From assembly GCA_964019415.1 (NCBI GenBank), contig OZ025883.1, forward strand, positions 2,975,586 through 3,039,585: a DNA stretch of 64,000 nucleotides, read 5' to 3'. The notes under the pieces are model-generated. The model did not search any database and had not been told where the DNA came from. It saw only the letters and a program-made list of their open reading frames with translations. Made by a program: the position numbers and the translations under genes. Origin of the DNA: Ianthella basta. Lineage: Eukaryota; Porifera; Demospongiae; Verongiida; Ianthellidae. Below are positions 20,477 through 33,243 of this stretch, in pieces (position 1 is the stretch's first letter; every line of letters starts with the position of its first letter).

Positions 20477-22090
20477 ATGTCTCAACTTGTTGCACTGGCC
20501 ATCTCTTACTTCATAGTGCAAGGTGCACTTCTGGTGCAGTGTGTGAGTGGAAAGGACATCAACAGTAAGCCAAACATTGTGATTCTCTTGGCTGATGATG
20601 TGAGTAGATTTGTAAGTCTCTGTGTAGCTAGAGACTCTGCAATGGCTACTCTTAGTTGTGTCAAGAATTGTCCTTTGTGATAATATTATTGCACCTCCAT
20701 TCACATACTCTGTGTGGACTTTGGTTATATATTGTCTCGTGAGTATTATGTTAATTAATTAGGTGAGAGTTTACAGTGTAGTGTGGAGTGTAGCGAGACA
20801 TTAGAGTGTAGGTGCACCCTAGTGCACCAGTTATTAAGTGCTCTATAGATTAGCCTGCATGCGTTCTGTTTGGGATTTTAGCGTGCTTCAATCATATATT
20901 ATTATTAATTGCAATTTAGTATTAATATCCTTTCACTGCTATAATTATATAACTTTACATTCTATTATAAATGTGATAACAGTGTTCTGTTATTTTATTT
21001 GGAATAAGTATATATATTTTATAGATATATTATCAATTATGGAGAATTAATTGTGAGCAGATATGTAGCTGAATTAGGTAGTGTAGTGATAGTTTGTCAG
21101 GATGGTATCATAGTTTAGCTATTTGTCTGTAGCAGCCACACTGTCATATATGCATGCTGTACGTGCTGGTGACACCAGGGGATGGAACAGGTAAGCCCGG
21201 ATGTGGCCTTACCTGCTAGTTTCCTATAAACACACCAAAACCCACTTGGTGGTGCAGATGCAATGTGCCAGGTACATTGGTGGTGAAGGTGCATGCCAGT
21301 ATCTAGTATGTTGTGCCATGCATATTGTGGGCAGGTGCAATGTGACAGTCAGTTTAATTTGCTCCTGGCATATATACAATGTATAGGTAGCGCTGTCTAA
21401 AGAGAGTGCATTTATTCAGAAGTATAATTGCAGCTTACTAGGCTGTGACATCAACACATGTTACAACGTGCAGAACTAGACAATAAGGATGTCTCAAGTT
21501 GTTGCACAGGCCTTCTCTTACTTCATGTTGCAAGCTGCACTTCTGTAGTGTATGAGTAGAAAGGGCACAGACAGTAAGCTAAACAGTGTTATTCTCTTGA
21601 GGGGGGAGGGAGTGTGTGTGTGAACTAGTGTGTTTGTATATGTGTGTCATCAAAATGGTGGCTCTACATGCTAGCACACGGTAGAAGACATCTTCTAGCC
21701 ATCAAGCCCACAGTGCAGACATTGCTAGCCTTTTCCCACCATTTCGACACCCCCTGGATTCGAGACTGGAACCATGTCAGCCATCAAGGACTATGCATGC
21801 ATGGCGATTGGACGAGAAGGTGCCTGTTCTTTAGTGAATTTTGGCTATTCAGTGCCCAATAGCTGCTAAACCCGGGTCCACAGCTGCAACCATTATTGGT
21901 AGGTGTGAAGTAATCCAGATTCTGATAGTGTTTCGTGAACTCACCTTTGGATTCATAGCCCAAAGGAAGTGCCATCATCTGTGCACAAGAACGTGGTAGA
22001 AGGTTTTGTCTTCCAGGACCCACTTCCTGCCACTGGCACAGGATTTCCTAGGGCCATACTATCTCAATACTACTTACTGTGGGCAGTGTG

Positions 22091-22160
<70 letters not shown>

Positions 22161-25100
22161 GTGTTATCTGTAAGAGAGCAAAAGACATGATGCAGGCATC
22201 CTTGATTGTGTAATGGCAACTCTGAGAATGTGTATACTGTGTATTTATTAGGTATACATACATATGTTAATGTGCTGTACCACTATGTGCATGCATGTGT
22301 GTTAAGTTATGTGTGAGTCTATTCATGTCTGCTTCAATCATTCATCTTCATTCAGGATTATGATTATGCTTAGTGTACACAACCTGTGTTCATGAATTAC
22401 GCAGAATTAGTTGCGATATAATATTATAGCTACTATAGATAACATAGCAGTGACCGGAGGGAGCAAGTATTCGAGTTGGAGTGGCAGCCCTATACAAAGG
22501 TTTTTAACTCGAAATAACTGTTTCAGCTGTTTGAACAATACACATCTGCAGTAGTATCACTGTAATCTCACCACTCAATGTATGCAGCTTGGTTATGGTG
22601 ATCTTGGTTGCTATGGACACCCCTACTCAACCACTCCTAACATTGATGCAATGGCAAATGAGGGTCTGAAGTTTACAGACTTTTATTCTTCTAGCTCAGT
22701 CTGCAGCCCTTCAAGGTGAGGTTCTCCCTTGTTGTACATGTGTAACAAGGGAGTAAGTATACAGACCTTTATTCTTCTAGCTCAGTCTGCAGCCCTTCAA
22801 GGTGAGGTTCTCCCTTGTTGTACATGTGTAACAAGGGAGTAAGTATATACACATGTGCAAGTATATAAGCTTGTATATAATCACACTTGTATATAACCCT
22901 CCTCCTCCACCTATGCACACGTACAATTAATCATATTATGTACAGTAGCTATGAATGATATGTGACTGGCTCAAACTATAGGATAACCTATGGCTTGTGG
23001 GCACTGCAAAGATGCAATTATGGCAATCTGATGACATAACAATGTTCATACAATGAGAATGCTGACAGAAGTAACTGATTGGGATGGTTAGTAGCTAGTG
23101 TAAACTTAGGCAAGCGCTGCTTGACACATCCCCACAAAGGGGAAGAGTCACGTACTATTGTGTAGTGAGATGTTCAAGGAATGGATATTTGTCATAGCAA
23201 TGGTCACAGTGAATCAACAACTCCAATCAGTGAACACTCACTCAATATAGTGCAACTCCAAATAACTCTTGCTTGCACTGTCAGAGCACATGCACATAAC
23301 CTCTGGAGCATCTTCAAAGCATCTTTCTGGAACTTCTGTGGCACCACCGCTCTGATGCCCCACAGCACATGCCCTCCCTCTATGGTCAATTCCAGGCACC
23401 AGTGCCAGAAAGGCTTTGAAGAGTTACTGACTTGCCCTGGCCAACCTTGCCGATTGAACTTATCTACTTGCCCCAGAACAGGATCTGCTTGTGAGGCCCA
23501 TTCCATCTGCGGAGATTAGTAGCATCTGTATTTTTGGCGCCCCTATTTATTATTGTTTTCCGATTGAGATATTCGTATGGCTTCGTGTTCGTGGCGGCGC
23601 TCACGTCATTTATTACAAAGCCTAAAATCATCTCTCTAATGGCGTTTCGCCGTCTCTCAATCGAACGAAGTGTGTTCAAGAGCATTTGTTGATAGAGTGA
23701 TACTCGTAAAATGCCTAACGAAAGACTCTTCTGCTAAGATACAGCTCCAATTATTACTGACGGACATTGTAAAGTGGCCGAGCTCGACGCTCTCTGTTTT
23801 TTAGGCTCATAATCATCTTTCTTTGTATTTCGCCGTGTACCCAAAGAATGAAAGTCTTTCTATAACATGTTTAAGTGATAATATTGTAGTAGGACGTTTA
23901 TTTAACTATTCTCCTGCGAGGTACAGCCCCAAATGTAACAGAAGTCGAACGACCGTTGGCCAATGTGAGACAAATCGAATCATGGCATTACCACTTAGGG
24001 TATCGTTTTTAGCCAGCACACTTCCGGAGTCCTCCAGGTACAAAGCAACATGTACATCTTCATTCAAAATGTTATGTAGATCAAAGAGCATCAGTAAAGC
24101 ATTTGACCGGAGAGACTGAACGAAGTACTGCCCCTAGATGTTGGGTTCCAGTTGGAGGTAATTGATAGAGAAGAAGACCAAGTGGGGCTTCCTGTGCAGC
24201 CTCATTCCCCTAAAAGTCACCAACCTCCCAACTGCTATGGTGATTAACTGTTCTGGTGAGAGTTGGAGATGGATTCTACAAAGGGGGCTGGGGAGCAGTA
24301 TAACACAGTGCAACCTTGGAGAAGGACCTGTAGGACAGTTACTGTATGTATTGTTTTGGTATAAGTGTAATAACCGGATTGGCTTAGCTTCATCTTACTG
24401 CTATATCTCATGCTTATAACCAGCCGTGTCCAGTCCTTGTACCATGTGTTCACCATTTTGAGTAAACTGGACAGGTGTGCTGTGAGTTCACTGTAAGTGC
24501 CTTTTTAGTCTTTGCCAATGATCCTGCTTTCCCCAGTGTGAAAGAGTCACATACTACATTACGTATAAGGCAAACATAGATATTTATTAGGTGTTCATCT
24601 TCCAGTGACGTGAGCTTTTTGCAAACCATCCAGCTATCTCTCTCCTCTTTTTGTTAATTGTAGGGCAGCTCTACTGACAGGGAGGTATCAGGCAAGGTCT
24701 GGTATTTACCCTGGTACATTTGGACCAGAATCCATTGGAGGTATGTACTGTGTTCTAACATTAATGCAATGCCTTGTTACATACTATAGTGTGAAATAGA
24801 GTAATAGAATAGAGGTTCGTTATACCACATCCAGGAATTGGTTGGGGAGGTTCCTTGAGAGTGATTTCAAGGAAGAATTGAACCAACTTTTGAGCATATT
24901 TAGGCGAATGGATACCCTAGGGAGGTTACGTACGATGTGTATGGGCTGTTGAAGGCATGTGATGCAAGCTTTAAGTTTAGTAAAAATGAGGAGGAGGATG
25001 TATTGTAGAGTGGTATAATGCTTTGGTGTCCTGTTAGATGATAAGTTAGATGATAAGTTACAATGAAACGAGCAAGTGAAAGAGGTAAAGAAAAAGGCTT

Positions 25101-28100
25101 GTGCTGGTTTTGCAAGGTTGAGACGCCTTCAGCATGTGCTACTAACTACCATCAAAAGGAGCATCTATTGTCTTGCCCCACTTAGATTACTGTTCAACTA
25201 TATGGTTAGAGTGTTCAAGGAAGTTGCGCCCAATTTCCTCTTAAGCCATATAGCTATATAGGCACATTGTCAATTGTCTCTGTTTCTAGTTTACCTTATT
25301 TGTGAAATTTCTGGACCCCCTGGAAGACCAGTATTTTTGCTGAAGGGATAATTCCTGTTCAAATGAAAATTTATCTATCTTTCTATCTATCAAGAGAGCT
25401 GTAATGAAAGCTGACCCAAGCAACACCATCGCAGAACATGTGTGGAGACTGGTACAGAAGGAGGATGAAGGAAGCATTGCACACTAGAATCTCCAATGCT
25501 ATGAACTCTGACCCTGGTCTTTCACTGAACCAATGCTGGACAGCCTCCATGCATAGCCCCCGTCTAGCACTGACAGGCACTGATGTAGCTGTGGCAGCAA
25601 TTTCACCACAGAATTAGCACTCAAAGAACCACCCCAACTGAGTAAAGAAGAGTGTTCAGCCAGCTCTCTGATAAGACATAACCGTTATGTTTAATACAAT
25701 AAAATGGCATATAAAATGAACTCATAGTATAAAATAATCATTGCTAATTGACAGGAAAAAAACTAGCAAAAACAGCTGTACAGATCATATATAATGCTGC
25801 ATGCACTAATGTACAGTCTAGGAAACTGGAGCATAGGGCTCCAGCCCCATGTCAACATCCACCATGAAGCCCAGTAAGGCCGCTAACATAAATGAACTTT
25901 ATCTACATATTACTTCTGCAGGTCTTCCAAAGAATGAGACCACAATAGCAGAGTATGTCAAGCAAGCTGATTACAGCACTGCCATGGTTGGAAAGTGGCA
26001 CTTGGGAGTAGGCCTTAATGGAGAGTATCTCCCTACTCACCAGGGATTTGATTACTACCTGGTAATAAGCAAGATAAGTATAAGTGCAATAATAAATAGA
26101 AGTGTAAATTGTTAACTGAATCTGTATTATAATTATTAGATCATTGCTCTAGAACAGGTTTGTAGCTTTGCCGGGTTTGACCTTTTTTGTTATACTGGCT
26201 GTAAGGCAGAGTCTGCCTTCAATTTTTAGTTCTTACCCATGCCACCTTATTTACATCAAATTGTCACTACACTTGCTGTGTTTTATATATACAATATATT
26301 CTCTTTGCTGTGTCCAGGGTATTCCTTACTCCCATGACAAGTGCTCCTGTACAACCTGCTTCTATCCCAACATATCTTGCTACGGCTTGTGCAGTGAGTG
26401 ATTACATGGTGAATCGTTTTTGGTGTGTTGCGCACATGCCGGCATGCAGATATCTATTCCTGCTGTGCTATAACCCACACCTACCTCTGGCCTATTTATA
26501 TTACCTATTAAAATGGAAGCTTCAAGTGCTCTGCATGGGTTTGGGGTGGTAATGAGCTGTGTAGCCCAGCAGTGTGATATTGTGTAAATCAGATGCACCC
26601 TGGCTGTCTTAATTAGTATAACTATGTACTGCATACACAAAGATGGCATCAGTATAATTATCCGGCACATGTCCAATTGTTACTGTTGTATAGATCCAGA
26701 TTTTCCTCCCTGTCCACTTTATGAGAACACTACAATTATTGAACAACCTGCCAACTTTCTAACACTGCATGACCAGTATGTCGATGCAGCCACCAGCTTC
26801 ATCAGGAGGGAATCAGGTAGGAGAACAACTGCATTCATTACTAATGCAGTTGTGATAATGACCTGTCAATAAATTGTTCATTTCTTCTGGCCCACTCAGC
26901 ATTGCAGAATCCATTTTTCTTGTACTTCGCTTTTCATCACACCCACTACCCTCAGTATGCTGGAGAGAAATTCACTAAAAGTAGCATTAGGGGAAGATTT
27001 GGAGATGCTTTGGTAGGTTTACATGTGTGCTGGGTAGGTGGCCTACATTGTATAAGTGGTGTATTGATGAGTATGGAAGGGTGTAGGTACATTGTAATCC
27101 ATTTACACTACCATGCATAGTGTTCGTATATTTATCCTTCTTCATACTTGTAGAATGAGTTAGATGGTGCCGTTGGTAATATTATAGCGGTCTTAAATGA
27201 AACTGGAATTGGCAAGAACACTTTTGTGTTTTTCGCTTCAGATAATGGGTGAGCTAGCAGTTCTTTAATGGAATAGAATTATACTGTCTTGGGAACATTA
27301 TCCTCTACCTTATCCGTATGTAGGCCAGATCTGCAGCAAGATGTACGAGGTGGAATTCCAGGTATCATGAAGTGTGGCAAAGGAACCACCTATGAAGGTG
27401 GTCAAAGAGTACCAGGAATAGCTTGGTGGCCAGGAAGGATCAGTCCTGGTAAAACCACTGAGGTAGTTGTGACTGTGTAGCTACATGACTGACACTAGTT
27501 GACAATGCCTTTAGTAATTACATACAGAATCTGCCTCTTCTTCCAGATGGCCTCCTTACTGGACCTCCTTCCTACAATCTTGCAACTGGTCGGTGTGGAA
27601 CCTGTGAAAGGAGTCACTCTGGATGGCTACGATATGGGACCCATCCTGTTTGACAAGAAGCCGGTAAGAGCAGTGAATGATGCTGTCTGGTCGCTAGTTC
27701 CTACCTAGACATCTTGTTTGAGGATGGATTGAACATGTACAGGATAGAGGGATAGACTCACAACAGTGTATCCACTCAATAGAATATTGTATGTTGTACT
27801 AAGTACTGTACTGAATTGTTGTCATGACTTCCATTGCTATGATAACTGGACAATTTCACACTGCTTCTTGTTAACTTACATAGAGTTTGCGTGAAGTGTT
27901 CTATTACTATGCCATGACCTCTGAGGCAAAGCAGGATGGAGTCTCAGCAGTGCGCTATCGACAGTATAAGGCTCACTTTATAACTGAAGGGTGAGTACAG
28001 TGTGTTTAATTAGTTACAAATTTATACCCCTATTCTTCACTACAAAAAGAACATGGCAGTCTACAGTGAAAGTTGCAATAGATCTACGTAATTTAAAGGA

Positions 28101-30948
28101 AAATATAAATAATTAACGTCACAGCTTTCATTACACAATAGAGATGAATGCAAATGGGCCAAATGGTATATACATTGACAAGCCTTTATGGTACATTTTG
28201 GTTCTTACCAGTTACTGTTTTTGCTGTGTTTTGTGCTGTGCTGTGGAATGTAAAAGAGCTGGGTGTGGCTTCATGTTCATGTGGCTGTCACTTGTCTTTA
28301 ATGGTACTGAATTCAATTTATGCAAGCAATTGGCTTATTAGTATGAATGTATGCCGTGAGCACTGCTTTGTCTATCTTTGTTACTTTCTCTTGTATCCTT
28401 AAATAACTAGCGTATAGTGAGTTTGTGTTGGCCTCAGTGTTCAGTGGAGTTGCCCAGTACCTGTTACCGTTGTGTGCACACTCTCTCACAGCAATCCCTC
28501 TTTGACTGACCTACGATTACAATAACTATTATGCAATTTTCATATGATTTCTCAATTAACTGTCACAGCCAATGTTTTGCTTCCCACCACCAATGCAGCA
28601 ACCCAACTAAGTTTGTACTTCTGTGGCTATTTAGCTATAGTTAATCCTTACTTGCAATTGGCAAGCAACCATTACCACAAGCTGGCACATAATATAAGTC
28701 ACGTACACCTTGCACTGTGTAGGATTATCTAAGATATGCATGGACTCACATTAAGACAGCTAACAACACAGCTATGCAGAGCACAACATACTGCAATACC
28801 AACCAATGATAGTTGACAGCTAGTGGAGTCTTGTATTTCCTGTCACATGACAATATCCTGTGCAATGATTAGAAATTATGTATGATTGTATGTGCTATGT
28901 TATGCTTGCCCTTCCATCCCTTGTAGTTCAATAGTTCTGAGTTGTTCAGAGGATTACCCAGATTCTGACTGCTGTTCCAATCAAGTACGAACAGTGCAGG
29001 ACCCTCCCTTGCTGTACAACCTCCACCTTGACCCCAGTGAGAAATATTCCCTCACTCCAGATGACCCAGTGTACAACCAAACCATGAGCATCATTTTAAA
29101 GGTACTAGCTGAATGCCCGCCCTTCGGGTGGGTTCCCAGCATATCGTTTGAAATTTGAGCGTTTAACCAATCAGAACCGTCCATTTAATTGGGAGCATTC
29201 CGTAGACTCGTTCCGTAAAACTCCGTACGTACAGAATTTACTTATATTAATCCATTTCGTTTAAAGGAGTCCAGCGGCGAAGGCACTAACTACCTTAGGT
29301 CACCCCCCGTATTGCCGTGATATACTCTTCCAAGTTTGGCGAGGATTGGTGAAAAATTGAAGGAGGAGTTCGTGCACAACCAAACACGATCTTTTCCCTA
29401 TCTCTTAGATATGGCGGCGACCGTAAAAGTGGCAAGAACTCGGACGGAACGACCTTAAACCAAATTTCGGCTCGGCGAGATTACTCACAGTCCCCCTCTT
29501 CGTAATCCTACAAAGTTTCGTGACGTTTCGTCCAGAATTGAAGGAGATTATCCCGAACAACGAAAATGTGCGTTACGTTTATTATAATAAGATATTGTAT
29601 TGTGTATCAGACGTCACACTCATGACATCTATTTAGAAATGTGCTCAGTAAAAATGGCTACTCCTATCTAAATGAATCAGCGACCCAACCCACCGATTCT
29701 GCCGTTTTGTTGCTGTGCATCTTGGTACAGCTACAGTACATAAGCTAGTCTTTTGCGGTACACTATACATATGCACATGGCAGTTACAGTTATTCTAGAG
29801 TGACATCTATGCACTACAGTCAGCACCATCTTCTTGATAGGTTTAAGTAGCAGGTATTAATCAGCTCAAGACATGAATCTTGTATAAAAACATTTCCTCA
29901 AGAATGAAAAAGTATTTGCGAATGATTAACTGAAAAATCATAGAAACAAGAAATATCAACTCAACATTTCAACACACCTCACTTCTGTGGATTTCACTCA
30001 GCATACCTAAATCTCTAACTAGCTGGCTAGCTATATCCCTTGGATCTAACAAAAGATATTAAAGGTATTCTGAGTGAAATCCACAGAAGTGAGGTGTGGC
30101 AAAATGTTGAGTTGCTATTGCATGTTTCTATGCTTTTTCAGTTAATCATTCCTAAATCCTGTCTCGATCATGTTTAAGGAAAATGTTTTATTCGCTTGTA
30201 ATATTATCCTGCAAGTACGCAATATATGCTAATCCACATGTAACCAAGAGGTACTCTTATACTCTTGATGTAATCCATGCAAGTGCTTCTCTGAAGTACT
30301 GCACTCATGTGCAACCAGGGATGGATGCATGCATGGGTTCTGGAAGCATGCAGAACAGTACATCATATATTATAATAATATCATCAATCTGTACTAATAT
30401 GCAGCTACAGAATTGACACTGTACGTATAGGCTTATTGAAGACATCTCATATTTATCAGTAATAAATTGCAATCATGCATACTAGTGTAGTAGGTACAGC
30501 CAGCTAATCTGACTCCCTATTTACCATTTAATCTTGACTCTAGTTATCACCAACCTTTGTGACTGATCACCCCTAGTCATGTTTGTACCTGTCCCATGCT
30601 AACACAACAAGCATGCCTCCCTGTATATATAAGAATTGGTCATTGATTTGGCAGACAGCTCCTGCCTAACTGTGCATCGAGAGTAACTCTGCGTTCTGTG
30701 CATTTCTCTTCGAGTTCAAGGGCGCCAGATGTTTTTTAAGAAATATTTGTTATGATTATTAAATTATAATGTCCTTTTGCCTCTGTTAGATAAAGGACCA
30801 GGTGAATGCTGAAATGGTGTGGGGTGAATCACAAATACTTCAAGGAGATAATTCCTCCGTTGCACCCTGTGCTAGTCCAGGATGCAATACTTTCCCATCC
30901 TGTTGTCACACCTCCACGGCTACAACCACCAATGTGGCCCATCTCTGA
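20477..30948 (+). CDS. ARSA-like: Arylsulfatase A-like gene B (13 exons)
   Basis: The exons are 20477-20599, 22588-22715, 24664-24740, 25922-26061, 26318-26393, 26694-26816, 26900-27012, 27154-27248, 27324-27462, 27547-27663, 27884-27990, 28927-29101 and 30790-30948. They join to 523 aa with the same phases as gene A. All catalytic positions are kept (Cys80 in CSPSR, GKWHLG, HHTHYP, SDNG, CGKG). Three odd changes lie in otherwise constant stretches: KQAD for KQAG, HDK for HDQ and CSC for CSY. Exon 2 is followed by an 86-bp tandem duplication carrying a second donor. A Helitron begins at the fourth base of intron 12. If that donor fails, translation runs 19 codons into the Helitron before a stop and loses the Cys-rich tail. 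A candidate ATTAAA poly(A) signal lies at 30991-30996. Confidence 0.88.
21230..21488 (+). promoter_or_regulatory. Second copy of the promoter block in gene B intron 1
   Basis: This is the same arrangement as 3860-4137 in gene A: CACTTGGTGGTGCAGATGCA, GTGCCAGGTACATT, CTCCTGGCATATA, a TATA-like stretch and GCTGTCTAAAGAGAGTGC before the dead exon 1 at 21489. Confidence 0.5.
21489..21598 (+). pseudogene. Dead duplicate exon 1 in gene B intron 1
   Basis: It starts [19 protein letters not shown] and then meets TAG, the same lesion as in gene A at 4138. The shared stop shows that the second exon 1 was already dead before A and B separated. Confidence 0.8.
22093..22160. repeat. (TG)n microsatellite
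   Basis: About 33 TG units in gene B intron 1, orthologous to the longer run at 4740-4826. Confidence 0.95.
22674..22845. repeat. 86-bp tandem duplication over exon 2 end and donor
   Basis: The segment beginning TACAGAC at 22674 recurs at 22760 with one visible difference (actttt against accttt). Each unit contains the exon 2 end coding for the catalytic CSPS, the donor GTGAGG and the next 40 or so intron bases. Gene A, C and D have a single copy. Use of the second donor would read AGG TGA straight after the first catalytic motif, so only the first donor keeps the frame. Confidence 0.9.
23195..23530 (-). mobile_element. Antisense Ty3/gypsy integrase-side relic in gene B intron 2
   Basis: The minus strand reads [26 protein letters not shown] and [12 protein letters not shown], the stretch before the integrase zinc finger in gypsy polyproteins. 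The same fossil sits in intron 2 of A and D. Bases 23530-24085 are unique to gene B, have short broken frames and are not recognised. Confidence 0.75.
24900..25380 (+). mobile_element. Small LINE fragment in gene B intron 3
   Basis: Broken + strand frames read [15 protein letters not shown] and [11 protein letters not shown], the region after the reverse transcriptase core in jockey/CR1-like elements. It interrupts the Penelope fossil at this site and is absent from genes A and D. Confidence 0.55.
25388..25615 (+). mobile_element. Penelope-like GIY-YIG remnant in gene B intron 3
   Basis: Only the last part of the element is left ([17 protein letters not shown] and the sequence to the [10 protein letters not shown] segment). 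It is collinear with 11750-11950 in gene A and 53930-54135 in gene D. Confidence 0.7.
29105..29592 (-). mobile_element. Non-autonomous Helitron, 488 bp, at gene B intron 12 donor
   Basis: On the minus strand it begins TCTTATTATAATAA and ends with a CCCACCC/GGGCGGG hairpin, then CATTCAGCTAG, and a host T. The host sequence on the two sides rejoins to GGTATATTG, like the uninterrupted gene D (GGTATTTTATTG). Related copies are at 58961-59440 and, degraded, near 46337-46855. No coding is visible. Confidence 0.8.
29880..30200. mobile_element. Long-TIR element in gene B intron 12
   Basis: Same family as 17541-17793: TATAAAAACATTTCCTCAAG at the left and its decayed inverse at the right, around CTAGCTGGCTAGC and CAGAAGTGAGGTGTG. 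Confidence 0.65.
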
Positions 30949-32878
30949 TGTAGTCCTATCCACAGTGCGAATTGTACAACCATGTATGCTATTAAACTGC
31001 TTAACTCCTATAACTTTGGCTTCTTTATAGTTATGTACACTATAGTTACTGCACTTAGAACATGCATCATTTGCAAACTATCATTGGAGTATGTAGTTGC
31101 CATTGTAATTAATAAATTGCAAACTTAATGCACAGATTGTGTATAGTGCCATCCATGTCCGATACAATAATGCATGATATCACACATGTCGTTTCTAAAT
31201 CAATCACATACTATAATAGCTTAAAAATACTGTAATATAGAACTTCCTAACTACAGAGGATGTGTCTATGATTATATATAATCCTGTTAAACATGTGTGG
31301 AGGTGAGGGGTGATGGCTGTCCTGCAGATGATCACATCATAACTTGTCTCTCAATGCATGGCAGCTAAATGGGACCTGACTCTATATAGTATCTCATACC
31401 AACTGAGCACCTGTAGGTAATATATAATCATGATGTTACTAGCCATCAACCTGTTAACTATATATAGCTATTTATAGCCCATGGCACTCTCAAACTGAAA
31501 TGTACAAAGGAATATTAATTAATATGGATTATTTATGTGGTGCCACACCAGGCTACAATTTTCCCAGCAATCCTGAGCATCCTTATGCTCATGTCAGTAT
31601 AATGTCCTACTTCACATGTTGACACAGGGACCAAACCCTGTAGCTGGTGGCTGAGTGTCTGCCTTGTTTACATATGCCATGATTGTGTGAAGACGAGTGT
31701 TTAGCCAGTTGTCTGATATGACATACGTAAGTGAACTTTATAAATATACTAGAGAATATAGATTTTCCTCAAACATGAGAAAGGATTAATTTAGGAATGA
31801 TCAACAAAAAAGCACAGAAACAGGCAATTATAGTCATTCAACATTTCAACACACCTCACTTTTGCGGATACCCAAATCCTTTGACAGTGTAGTAACTGTC
31901 AGCTGATTTTCACAAGTAGTAACCTTTGGTTTGAGCATGCATGGCCATCTTGACTATCACTGCATATATTTAGTGATCTGTTGTAGTTGATCATGACTCG
32001 ATCTGTGCATGCCATCCTGTAGAACATTCTCGATGCCCACTCTTAGATAGAAGCTTGTACTGTATGTATTGCATTGGTTCTGGCGTAGTGTGAAGTGCAG
32101 TTCTGCTGGTCAGTTGTTAGCTATATAGGCGTACATGACCTAGAGTGTGGACTTGGTACAATCAGTTACAACAGTTAACTAGCTGGCTACCTAGCTAGAT
32201 CCAAGGGATATCACTAGCTAGGGATCTAGGCATGCTGAGTGAAATCCACAGAAATGAGGTGCGTCAAAATGTTGAGTTGCTATTGCTTGTTTCTATTCTT
32301 TTTTAGTTAATCATTTGTAAATCCTTTCTAATTTTTGAGAAAAAGCTTTCATTCTCTAGTTTGTATACCTTCAGCATATCGGATTCCATAAAAATGTAGC
32401 AAGCTACATTAAAGTCTTGAGCTGATTAATACCTACTACTTAAACCTGTCAAGATGATGTGCAGAGTACAGAGCATATATGTCACTCTAGAACAACTGCC
32501 ATGTACACATATATCCTGCCGCCCCTCTGCATATAGTCTAGAGGCTGTTTCCACACTGGTCTAGGCTAGGAGCACACCCAGAACACTAATCCATCTTTTG
32601 GAGAGGCATTGTCACCTCCAAGGACAAGGGAACACATATGGGAAATGGTAAGTGGAAGATGGTGTTGCCTTGACATCATTGAACTCTGGTGTGTGCACTT
32701 GGGGAGATAATTCACTGCAATTGTCAATAGACAAGTTCTGCTTACTGATGTTCAGGGATAGACACTGACAGCTGAATGTTCACGATTACTTGTACTAAGT
32801 TCTAACATACATGTCATATATATATATATATATATATATATATGGGAGACAATCTGGTATCCATTGCCATGCATGTGT

Positions 32879-32952
<74 letters not shown>

Positions 32953-33240
32953 ACAGGGACCTCCGTCAACTTCATGATGATCTCAACTACCTGGTGGCAG
33001 TACATTGACACTGCAGCATGAGCGTGTGAGGAGGATAAAACAGTCTGAATCTTAGCAAGTGCTCATCCCAGCAGGGTTTATATGCATGTCACAACAACCC
33101 CTTCAGGTGCATCACACCAAAACAATTTAAGTATTATTCAGAAATTCAAAGCCAGTGTGCAGTGCTCGGGAATTTCTATGTTGTTGAACACCCACTAGCT
33201 TGCAAAATTTGTTAATCAATGCCCCATGAATTGAGAAGAT
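30949..33240. other. Gene B 3' flank and spacer
   Basis: Up to about 32760 this matches the gene A flank, including half copies of the TIR element (31745-31880, 32240-32400). No coding region is seen. The matching stretch ends just before a TA and TG microsatellite pair, which marks the edge of the duplicated unit. Confidence 0.7.
32815..32952. repeat. (TA)n then (TG)n microsatellites
   Basis: A TA run (32815-32843) is followed 30 nt later by a slightly interrupted TG run (about 32874-32952). Confidence 0.9.
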
Positions 33241-33243
33241 GAA

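Noticed and set aside
23530..24085. A segment unique to gene B intron 2 with short minus-strand frames.
   Set aside because: The frames are too short and broken to support a gene or a named element.
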